DNA of 13,228 nt from contig JANLQJ010000048.1 of NCBI GenBank assembly GCA_031367715.1, positions 1 through 13,228 on the forward strand. The letters run 5' to 3'. This document shows, one piece after another, positions 7,427 to 13,228 of the stretch. Source of the stretch: JANYHF01 sp031367715. Its GTDB lineage: Bacteria > Pseudomonadota > Alphaproteobacteria > Rhizobiales > Hyphomicrobiaceae. Position 1 is the stretch's first letter. Each line of letters opens with the position of its first letter. The position numbers and the translations under genes are program-made. A model generated the notes under the pieces. It was not told where the DNA came from. It saw only the letters and a program-made list of their open reading frames with translations, and did no database searches.

Positions 7427-8424
7427 TCCGTCCGTTTACGGCAGCAACGCTGTCAGGCCTCGCAACGCTGCTCAGCGCTTGCGCCACCACAGTCAAGGTT
7501 CCCGAGATCCCGATGCTCGATGAGCCGAGGGCCGTCGCGGCGCAGCCCGTGCCCGATCTGCTGGGGCCACTGAAAACCACCCAATATGTCGAACTGCCAA
7601 AACCACTGCCGCTGCCCGGCCAGTTGAAACCGGTCGCGCCACGAGACGATACACCCAAGCCCAACCAGCCACCCGAAATGCGCGTCAATGATGCCAATGC
7701 CGCGGCGCGGCTTGAGCCTGTGAAGGACGGTTACATCAATGCGATCCAGGTCTATCCGTACACCGCTGGTGCGCTCTACCAGGTCTATGCCGCCGTCAAC
7801 CAGGTCACTGACATCGCGCTGGAACCGGCCGAAAAGCTGGTCGCCGTTTCGGCCGGCGATACCGTCCGCTGGGTGGTCGGCGACACCACCAGCGGCGAAG
7901 GGGCGACGGCCCAAGTTCACATCCTCGTCAAGCCGATCGGCGCCGATCTCGAAACCAACCTCGTCATCACCTCCGATCGGCGCACCTATCATCTGGAGCT
8001 GCGCTCTTCGGCCAAGACCTATATGGCCTCGGTGTCCTGGGCCTATCCGGCGGTGGGCCTCATCGCCTTGAAGGGCCGCGCGGAGAGTGATGATCCGCCC
8101 AAGCTGGATACTGGCCCCAAGATCGATCAGATGCACTTCCGCTACCGCCTCGAAGGCGATGCCCCCTGGAAACCGGTGCGCGTCTTCGACGATGGGTCTC
8201 GCGTCTACATCCAGTTTCCGACGGGCCTTGGCCAGGGCGAAGCGCCGCCGCTGTTTGTGATCGGCGACGACGGCAAGCCGGCCCTGGTCAATTACCGCGT
8301 GCGCGGCTCGACCTACATCGTGGATCGGTTGTTTGCCGCGGCCGAGCTTCGCCTTGGCACGTCACCGCAGCGGGTCGTGCGCATCGTCCGCAAGGATGCC
8401 GTTTGGCGGGACGTCACGCCATGA
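7423..8424 (+). CDS. trbG: TrbG, VirB9-like outer-membrane complex lipoprotein
   Basis: VirB9-like component of the outer-membrane core complex. The 333-residue product has a short signal with a lipobox-like LLSAC, placing the lipidated Cys at residue 20, which suggests a lipoprotein. A proline-rich linker (to about residue 90) precedes the VirB9/CagX domain. Recognisable stretches are INAIQVYPYTAGALYQVYAA, VTDIALEPAEKLVAVSAGD, TNLVITSDRRTYHLELRSS and, nearer the end, YRVRGSTYIVDRLFAAAELR. The start overlaps the trbF stop as ATGA and the stop overlaps the trbI ATG in the same way. In VirB systems a lipoprotein VirB7 partners VirB9; no separate small lipoprotein gene is seen, so the Cys on TrbG may serve that role (inference). 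Confidence 0.95.
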   Translation: MIRPFTAATLSGLATLLSACATTVKVPEIPMLDEPRAVAAQPVPDLLGPLKTTQYVELPKPLPLPGQLKPVAPRDDTPKPNQPPEMRVNDANAAARLEPVKDGYINAIQVYPYTAGALYQVYAAVNQVTDIALEPAEKLVAVSAGDTVRWVVGDTTSGEGATAQVHILVKPIGADLETNLVITSDRRTYHLELRSSAKTYMASVSWAYPAVGLIALKGRAESDDPPKLDTGPKIDQMHFRYRLEGDAPWKPVRVFDDGSRVYIQFPTGLGQGEAPPLFVIGDDGKPALVNYRVRGSTYIVDRLFAAAELRLGTSPQRVVRIVRKDAVWRDVTP

Positions 8425-9635
8425 CCGATCCGAACCAGCCACAATCGAAAGTCGCCCCCGAAACCTTGGCGCTGCGCGCGCCGCCGCCGCGTGTCGGGCG
8501 CATCAGCCGCACCGTCCTGATCGGCAGCGCCACCATCGGCCTCGCGGTCCTGTCGGGCATCGTTCTCTTCGCGCTCGATCCGCCGTCGCTGCGCGTGGCT
8601 GCACCCACCGAACTCGTTACTGTCACGCAGAAATCCATCAGCGACGGTCTGTCCAGACTGCCTGCGACCTACGACGGTCTCAGGACCGCACCGCCGCTTC
8701 GGGAGCCGAAACCCATCGCAAAGCTTCAGCGTCACACGACTGATCTCGGTTTGGATGGCGTGACCGAGGAGATGTCCAGGATTGCTCGCATGGCAAGTCA
8801 GGCCCGCGAGTCGCCCGTTTTGTTCCGCTTACAGCCGATCGCTTCGATCAGAGCGTCAGCGCCGCGCAATGCTCCAAGTGACGTTGCTCAAGCGCAGGCT
8901 ACCAGGCCCGCGGCAGAGGTTCCCTCGCCCATGACGGCGTTCCAGCTCAATACCGGCGATCCTGGCCAGATGTCCGGCGGCGATCAGCTGCGCAAGCTCA
9001 CCTTCCTCAACACCGGTCCAGAGAAGGAGACCTACAATCCGCACGCGCTACAAAGGCCCGCCTCGCCCCACCAACTGATGGCCGGAACGATCATCGCGGC
9101 CAGTCTGGTCACGGGGCTCAACTCCGATCTCCCCGGCTTCGTGATCGCCCAGGTCACCGAGAATGTGTTCGACAGTGTCTCGGGCCGATACCTGCTCATC
9201 CCGCAAGGCTCGCGCCTGATCGGCAAATACGACACCATTATTGCCTTCGGAGAAAACCGCGCGCTTCTCGTCTGGCAACGGATCATCCTTCCGGATGGCT
9301 CGTCGGTGGTGCTCGACAATCTACCGGCGACTGATACCGCCGGTTACGCCGGCCTCAGCGATCAGGTTGATCTGCATACCTGGCAGCTGCTCGAAGGCGT
9401 TGCCTTGTCGACGGTTCTCGGCGTCGGTCAAGCGCTCGCTTTCGGACCCGCAGCCGGTGACAGCGATCTCGTCAAGGCCTTGAAGCAATCCACCGGCCAG
9501 ACCACCAATCAGACGGGCCAACGTCTCGTCGAACGCCAGATGACTGTTCAGCCAACGTTGACGGTCCGGCCCGGATGGCCGCTGCGCGTCATCGTTCACA
9601 AGGACTTGGTTCTCAAACCCTACCGCTCCCCTTGA
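8421..9635 (+). CDS. trbI: TrbI, VirB10-like channel scaffold
   Basis: VirB10-like protein that spans from inner to outer membrane and forms the channel scaffold. The 404-residue product has a short cytoplasmic N-terminus, one transmembrane helix at about residues 31-52 (TVLIGSATIGLAVLSGIVLF), a proline-containing periplasmic region and the C-terminal VirB10/TrbI domain. Diagnostic blocks are AGTIIAASLVTGLNSDLPG, RYLLIPQGSRLIGKYD, VWQRIILPDGSSVVLDNLPA and TDTAGYAGLSDQVDLHTWQL. The ATG at 8421 overlaps the trbG stop; a TTG 18 bases upstream is in frame but unneeded. It is the last core trb gene; in many relatives a small DUF2274 gene follows, but here a DUF736 gene does. Confidence 0.96.
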   Translation: MTDPNQPQSKVAPETLALRAPPPRVGRISRTVLIGSATIGLAVLSGIVLFALDPPSLRVAAPTELVTVTQKSISDGLSRLPATYDGLRTAPPLREPKPIAKLQRHTTDLGLDGVTEEMSRIARMASQARESPVLFRLQPIASIRASAPRNAPSDVAQAQATRPAAEVPSPMTAFQLNTGDPGQMSGGDQLRKLTFLNTGPEKETYNPHALQRPASPHQLMAGTIIAASLVTGLNSDLPGFVIAQVTENVFDSVSGRYLLIPQGSRLIGKYDTIIAFGENRALLVWQRIILPDGSSVVLDNLPATDTAGYAGLSDQVDLHTWQLLEGVALSTVLGVGQALAFGPAAGDSDLVKALKQSTGQTTNQTGQRLVERQMTVQPTLTVRPGWPLRVIVHKDLVLKPYRSP

Positions 9636-9656
9636 GTCACCAAAGGATGAAACCCC

Positions 9657-9977
9657 ATGCCCGTGATTGGAACCTTCTCCGCCGTCAAGGACGGCTATGC
9701 CGGCAGCATTCGCACGCTGATGCTGAACGGCCGCGTCCGCATCGTCCCCAACGACCGCAAGACCGGTGCCGATGCTCCGGACTTCCGGATCTCCCTCGGC
9801 CACACCGAGATCGGCGCCGCCTGGCGCAAGACCAAGCAGGGGACGGAGCAGTCCTACCTCAAGGTGCGGCTCGATGATCCGGCCTGGCCGCAGCCGGTGT
9901 GGGGCGTGCTCTTGGAAAGCACGGAGGATGGCCTGTTGCGCCTGGTCTGGCGACGCACCACGCGGTTGGATGTATGA
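9657..9977 (+). CDS. DUF736 family protein
   Basis: Small protein of the DUF736 family, common on alphaproteobacterial conjugative elements and of unknown function. The product is 106 residues, the usual length. Family features seen: the start PVIGTFSAVKDGYAGSIRTL, VRIVPNDRKTGADAPDFRI, then GHTEIGAAWRKT, SYLKVRLDDPAWPQP and a closing LLRLVWRR. AAAGGA at 9642-9647 lies 9 bases before the ATG. It starts 21 bases after the trbI stop and the MFS gene begins 3 bases after its own stop, so it is probably part of the same transcript. In related elements DUF736 genes often lie in the parA/traF/transglycosylase block, so its place right after trbI may mark a junction between modules (inference). Confidence 0.9.
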   Translation: MPVIGTFSAVKDGYAGSIRTLMLNGRVRIVPNDRKTGADAPDFRISLGHTEIGAAWRKTKQGTEQSYLKVRLDDPAWPQPVWGVLLESTEDGLLRLVWRRTTRLDV

Positions 9978-9980
9978 GCC

Positions 9981-11615
9981 ATGGGCGTGCTGCATCCCGT
10001 TCGCGGAATTCCGACTGATCGGTCGGAGACAACGCCATCGATCCCGCTCGCAACTCGCGATCACACCACTCGGCTTCGCCGGCATCGGCCTTGGCGTCCG
10101 CCGGCGTCGAGTGACCAGCGACACAAAGCGGAGCGCTCCAGGTTCGCGCTCTACGTCACGGTCCTGCTCCCGTTCGCCGCCGGCTACTATCTGTCCTGGG
10201 TCACCTACACGATGAATGCCTTGATCGCCGATCAGCTGGCGAGAGAGCTGGCGCTATCCCCGTCCGAACTCGGCCTCGTCACCGCCAGCTATCTTCTCGG
10301 CATGGCCATGGCCCAAATTCCGCTCGGATCGCTGACCGACCGATATGGTCCACGATTGGTACAGAGCATCTGTTGCCTCATCGCAGCTGCCGGCGCCATC
10401 GTGTTCGCGGCGGCAAATGGGCTGCCAGTGCTTCTGCTTGGCCGCATTCTGCTCGGCGTTGGTGCGGCCACCGCTTTTACGGCTGGCGCAAATGCCATTG
10501 CGCTCCGGTTCCCTGCGCAACGCGCCGCGTTCGCCATGGGATTGTTCGTGAGCCTCGGTTCGCTCGGCGCGGTGACAGCGACCCTACCCGCCCAGGTCCT
10601 CGTCGACACTTTCGGCTGGCGGACGGTCTTCGTCCTTCTGGCCGTCCTGTCGGTCCTTTGCGCGGCGCTCACCTATGCCGTCGTTCCGGACGACAAAGCC
10701 GACCGGCCAAAAGAGCAGCCAACGGACGAAGACGGCTATGGGGCGATCCTCGGCGATCGCCGATTCTGGAAACTTGCGCCGGTTTCGGCGACGTGCATCG
10801 GCACGGCCTGGTCATTGCACAGCCTATGGGCGGCCCCTTGGCTCAGCGAGGTCGAGGGTTATGATCACACTTCGGTGGTGCACGTCCTGCTTGCCATGGC
10901 GGTTTCGCTGAGCCTCGCCAGCCTTGCCTTTGGTATCATCGCCCGATCGGTACAGCGCAAAGGTATCGGACTCGAAACGCTGTTTGGGGTGGTCCTTTTA
11001 CTGCTTCTGGCCGCGCAAGCGGTCCTTGTGCTGCGGCTTCCTATCAACGTCGCGCTGCCCTGGATGGTCATCGGCGCAATCGGCTCAGCGACTGTCGTGA
11101 GCTATTCCATCCTGGCCACCTATGTTCCTCGGCACCGCCTCGGCCAAGCGAATGCGGCGTTGAACTTGGTCCACCTCCTGGTCGCTTTCGCCGTGCAGGC
11201 ACTGATCGGCTTGGTCATCGACTTCTCACCTGTCAGTGGCGGCGCTTGCCAACCTGCCAACTATCAACGCGCATTCGCAATCATCGTCGCAGTCGAAAGT
11301 GCTGCTTTCGCCTGGTTCGTTATCCCGACCAAATGGACGTCTCGGGTTTGGAGCCGGTCGCGCCAAGTCCCGCCGGGTGTCCTCGGCTCGCATCCGCAAG
11401 CTACGCAGGAGAGCCGCTATCTCGCCGCGCGCCTGGACTGGAACTGGCGTATGGCCGACGCCGATACACAGTTGCAGGCTTGGCGTATGGCGGCGTTAGC
11501 GTCAGTAACAGTGCTGTTCGTCTTGGCAACGCTCATCCTCCCAATTGGTACGGCTCGGTCACTGCTGAATGCGCCGCGCTTGGCGCCGGACCTTTCCGAC
11601 TATTCGGTTCGGTGA
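9981..11615 (+). CDS. MFS transporter with TrbF-like C-terminal tail
   Basis: Major facilitator superfamily transporter, substrate unknown. The 544-residue frame has three parts. Residues 1-55 are a basic, non-hydrophobic leader unlike usual MFS N-termini. Residues 56-450 are the transporter: the opening LLPFAAGYYLSWVTYTMNAL, the loop 2-3 signature IPLGSLTDRYGPRLVQ, GRILLGVGAATAFTAGANAI and about 12 hydrophobic helices. From about 475 a tail carries TQESRYLAARLDWNWRM, later AWRMAALASV, and an extra hydrophobic helix. Its spacing matches the TrbF N-terminus in this same operon: Tyr, Trp 7 later, Trp-Arg 14 later. That suggests in-frame fusion to a truncated trbF/virB8. ATG 9981 is the only good start; no ATG or TTG, and only one GTG (9987), lies in frame before the first helix. 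Its position after DUF736 suggests expression with the transfer operon, but the function is probably cargo. Confidence 0.85.
   Translation: MGVLHPVRGIPTDRSETTPSIPLATRDHTTRLRRHRPWRPPASSDQRHKAERSRFALYVTVLLPFAAGYYLSWVTYTMNALIADQLARELALSPSELGLVTASYLLGMAMAQIPLGSLTDRYGPRLVQSICCLIAAAGAIVFAAANGLPVLLLGRILLGVGAATAFTAGANAIALRFPAQRAAFAMGLFVSLGSLGAVTATLPAQVLVDTFGWRTVFVLLAVLSVLCAALTYAVVPDDKADRPKEQPTDEDGYGAILGDRRFWKLAPVSATCIGTAWSLHSLWAAPWLSEVEGYDHTSVVHVLLAMAVSLSLASLAFGIIARSVQRKGIGLETLFGVVLLLLLAAQAVLVLRLPINVALPWMVIGAIGSATVVSYSILATYVPRHRLGQANAALNLVHLLVAFAVQALIGLVIDFSPVSGGACQPANYQRAFAIIVAVESAAFAWFVIPTKWTSRVWSRSRQVPPGVLGSHPQATQESRYLAARLDWNWRMADADTQLQAWRMAALASVTVLFVLATLILPIGTARSLLNAPRLAPDLSDYSVR
11403..11549 (+). 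pseudogene. Truncated TrbF/VirB8-like N-terminus inside the MFS frame
   Basis: This segment (MFS residues about 475-523) reads as the cytoplasmic and transmembrane part of a TrbF-like protein. Compared with trbF of this operon: TQ then Tyr20, Trp27, Trp41-Arg42 and Leu46 there, against TQ then Tyr480, Trp487, Trp501-Arg502 and Leu506 here, so the spacings are identical, each followed by a hydrophobic helix. The periplasmic NTF2-like domain is absent and the frame stops about 22 codons after the helix. Overall residue identity is modest, so it is not a recent copy of the local trbF. It may come from a second, diverged transfer module. The 11-base repeat TGGCGTATGGC occurs twice within it (about 11445 and 11482). 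Confidence 0.5.
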
Positions 11616-11731
11616 GGAATAGCGTGCCACCGCACCTAGAACACATTGGGACCGTGAAGCCGTCGGATAGTTCCAGCGGTTCAAGGACCGTTTCGTCCAG
11701 GCAGGGTCGCGAGGTCACATCAAACAGCCCC

Positions 11732-11965
11732 ATGGTTGAGCGTCTTGAGCGCGCCCTCGTTCTCGCGGCGCGCATCGTGCTGCAACATGGCGCCGTTTAT
11801 GCACCCTACATTGATCGCCTCGAGATGGAACTCGAACGCGCCCGCCGCAACGATCCCACCGAACGCGCCAAGCGCATCCTCGAAACCTACACCGTCGACG
11901 GCGACGAGAACGCGATGCGGTTGAGCCACTCGCGCTTGTGTTCCAAGGACGGCCCGACGCCATAG
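11732..11965 (+). CDS. Small hypothetical protein, helical and charged
   Basis: A 77-residue product opening VERLERALVLAARIVLQHGA, then VYAPYIDRLEMELERAR and ERAKRILETYTVDGDENAMR. The composition (heptad-like Leu, many Arg/Glu) indicates two or three amphipathic helices. I recall similar short proteins near rhizobial integrase genes but know no function. The ATG at 11732 is chosen because homology-like sequence begins there; the only purine run, GCGAGG, is about 18 bases away. A GTG at 11612, overlapping the MFS stop as GTGA, would add 40 residues of low-complexity Ser-rich sequence. The last 26 codons run over the 3' end of the convergent recombinase gene, and the TAG stop overlaps that gene's catalytic Tyr codon. 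The C-terminus after about residue 62 may therefore be read-through into recombinase DNA. Confidence 0.6.
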   Translation: MVERLERALVLAARIVLQHGAVYAPYIDRLEMELERARRNDPTERAKRILETYTVDGDENAMRLSHSRLCSKDGPTP

Positions 11966-13179
11966 CGCGGCCGGGACCATTTGTGCCCCATCAGACAAGC
12001 GATGATCTTGTCCGGCGCATCAACCGCCGTCAGGCGATCCTCAAAGGTATGCCGCAGCGAATAGAGAGACTGACCGGCCTCAGGCCGCAATCCGCGCAGG
12101 TCCATCGCTTTGTTGATGAGCGCAGACAGGCTGTCGGCCTTGTCGCGATACCTCGGAAAGCCCTCCGGCTGTTCGCGCATGGCCTTCAGCGCGACGCCAA
12201 CGAGCGGGATCTCGCGATGGGACTGATCTGTCTTCAGCTCGCGGCCATCGGGCATGACGCAGACATACGGCACTGGCGCGTCCAGACGAATGGCTTGGCG
12301 CGTGAGTCCTGTCGCTTCCGACAACCGCAGCCCGGTTTCTGTCACGAGATACACGACGCGGCGAGCTTCTGGATTAATTCCGTCGAAGATCCCTTCCTCC
12401 AGGATGCGGTTCTGAACAAAGTCCGGCGCGAAGGCCAGGCGCTGACCCTGCTTTTCGCCGCTGATCCGCAACCGTTCAAAGATCGACGGGGCATTCAACT
12501 GCCGGTTTTCATTGATGGTGCGGAACATGGTGCTCACATGCCCAATGGACTTGTTGGCCGTCGCGATCTCGACCTCGCCGGCCACGACGCGATCCTGCCA
12601 GTGCGCCCGCAACCTGAGGGCATCGGCGCGGCTGAGTGAGGTCAGGGGAACGTTTCCAACCACCTCGAGGAAGACGCGTAAGGCTCGTTCCTTGGCGATG
12701 CGCCACTTCTGCCGCTGCCGCTCCGATTTGCCCGCCAGTCCGGCGCGAAGGCAATCCTCGTAGTCATCGAGCATGGTCGTGGTCATGACCTCAGGCGGCC
12801 GTTCGCCACCGAGCATGGCGCTGACCTCGGCGTGTTTGGTTGCCGAGCCGCGCAGGATCAGCGTCTCGAAGCGCTTCAGAACGTCGTCGATCGGCAATTG
12901 GGCGGCCGCATCGTTCGCCGGCGCGTAGGCAAATCCCATGGTCCGAGCCCGGGTGCAAGCTTGTTGATAGCGGGCCCCGGCGCCGGCGTCCTTGCCGCTG
13001 CGCAAGTCCTTCCAATAGCGCACGAGGTCTTTGTCGAGCCGCTCGACAACCTCGCTGGCTCTGACACCTCGCGGATCGTCGGCTACCCTTAGGATATCCG
13101 CCAAATTAACCGCTCCGATTGGCCGGTGCAGATCTGGGGCGGATCGTGTAGTTCCATTCAGGATGGAACGCATCGCCAC
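11887..13179 (-). CDS. Tyrosine recombinase (site-specific integrase), N-terminus altered
   Basis: Phage-integrase-type tyrosine recombinase, probably the enzyme that integrates or excises a mobile element. The open frame is 430 residues. Catalytic residues seen: Arg at about 285 (TGLRLSEATGL), Lys at 316 (ELKTDQSHREIP), Arg-His at 376-377 (LYSLRHTFEDR, with Tyr where many family members have the first His), His at 399 (LMGHKWSRPRYG) and nucleophile Tyr at 406. The core-binding domain lies at about 120-230 (QRQKWRIAKERALRVFLEVV). Family resemblance begins only near residue 26-35 (ILRVADDPRGVRASEVVERL). The first 24 residues come from DNA that on the same strand, in another frame, encodes a transposase end, so the original start is missing. 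The start used is a GTG inside that transposase. The catalytic part is intact; whether the shortened protein binds its att site is unknown. Confidence 0.85.
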   Translation of the reverse strand: MAMRSILNGTTRSAPDLHRPIGAVNLADILRVADDPRGVRASEVVERLDKDLVRYWKDLRSGKDAGAGARYQQACTRARTMGFAYAPANDAAAQLPIDDVLKRFETLILRGSATKHAEVSAMLGGERPPEVMTTTMLDDYEDCLRAGLAGKSERQRQKWRIAKERALRVFLEVVGNVPLTSLSRADALRLRAHWQDRVVAGEVEIATANKSIGHVSTMFRTINENRQLNAPSIFERLRISGEKQGQRLAFAPDFVQNRILEEGIFDGINPEARRVVYLVTETGLRLSEATGLTRQAIRLDAPVPYVCVMPDGRELKTDQSHREIPLVGVALKAMREQPEGFPRYRDKADSLSALINKAMDLRGLRPEAGQSLYSLRHTFEDRLTAVDAPDKIIACLMGHKWSRPRYGVGPSLEHKREWLNRIAFSSPSTV

Positions 13180-13228
13180 TGATGTCGAGGGTGGCCATCT
13201 CGGCGTCGCTGACCTTGATGCCTTTTTC
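13081..13228 (-). mobile_element. End of an ISAzo13-like insertion sequence abutting the recombinase gene
   Basis: The transposase end and the AT-richer stretch around 13090-13110 mark one end of an insertion sequence that continues past the right edge. The exact boundary is not determined: recombinase-like protein begins at about 13105-13075 and transposase-like protein ends at 13106. Terminal inverted repeats and a target duplication cannot be seen because the other end is outside the window. Confidence 0.55.
13106..13228 (-). CDS. ISAzo13-like transposase, C-terminal 40 residues (cut by right window edge)
   Basis: Reading leftwards from the window edge, one frame gives KGIKVSDAEMATLDISGDAF and then HPEWNYTIRPR, ending at a TAA (13106-13108). 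The KVSDAEM...FH.EWNYTI.P pattern is the well-known C-terminal end of ISAzo13-family (Rhodopirellula-type) DDE transposases. The rest of the gene is beyond the right edge, so intactness cannot be judged. It points the same way as the recombinase and lies immediately upstream of it, overlapping the recombinase frame by 74 bases. Recognition is from memory of the motif, not a search. Confidence 0.75.
   Translation of the reverse strand, partial: EKGIKVSDAEMATLDISGDAFHPEWNYTIRPRSAPANRSG

Noticed and set aside
11533..11775. Minus-strand frame with a single CxxC (MCSRCGG), like a small zinc-ribbon protein
   Set aside because: Only one Cys pair is present, there is no second pair, and it lies antisense to the MFS end and the small + gene. 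A decayed remnant cannot be excluded but is not supported.
11938..12639. Plus-strand open frame of 233 codons across the recombinase
   Set aside because: It is antisense to the recombinase catalytic domain, whose conserved residues are all on the - strand.
1..13228. CRISPR arrays, tRNA or rRNA genes, riboswitches, oriT
   Set aside because: No regularly spaced repeats, no cloverleaf or rRNA-like sequence, and no recognisable nic region or relaxase gene were seen by eye.

Overview
This window is most of a Trb-type (IncP/Tn4371-like, VirB-related) mating-pair-formation operon, followed by a short accessory tail and a convergent site-specific recombinase. High GC, dense ATGA-type overlaps and the protein flavour (a CopG-like gene before trbB, a DUF736 gene after trbI, this recombinase family) suggest an alphaproteobacterium, most likely Hyphomicrobiales (rhizobia-like). 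The carrier is probably an integrative and conjugative element or a conjugative plasmid. The organism assignment is inference from familiarity; no species-specific marker is visible.

Layout, left to right. At 3-347 is the 3' end of a CopG-like gene. From 340 to 9635 run trbB, trbC, trbD, trbE-trbJ, trbL, trbF, trbG and trbI, all on the + strand, mostly overlapping by 1-8 bases and so probably one translationally coupled transcript. DUF736 (9657-9977) and an MFS transporter (9981-11615) continue in the same direction with tiny gaps. A small unknown gene (11732-11965) runs tail-to-tail into a tyrosine recombinase on the - strand (11887-13179). At the right edge (13106-13228, - strand) is the last part of an ISAzo13-like transposase.

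How the genes work together. TrbB and TrbE are the cytoplasmic ATPases (VirB11- and VirB4-like). TrbC is the pilin, TrbJ the VirB5-like pilus-associated protein, and TrbD and TrbL are inner-membrane components (VirB3- and VirB6-like). TrbF, TrbG and TrbI are the VirB8, VirB9 and VirB10 equivalents that bridge the envelope. Together they make the type IV channel and pilus; the relaxase and coupling-protein genes are not in the window and may lie to the left.

Oddities. trbE and trbJ form one uninterrupted frame with TrbJ's signal peptide buried in the middle. No trbK is found in the 117 bases before trbL. The MFS gene ends in a tail with the residue spacing of a TrbF/VirB8 N-terminus, as if fused to a truncated second trbF. 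The recombinase has its catalytic half but its N-terminus appears replaced by insertion-sequence DNA read out of frame. The small gene's stop codon lies over the recombinase's catalytic tyrosine codon. The picture is a complete-looking transfer module whose right flank has been rearranged.
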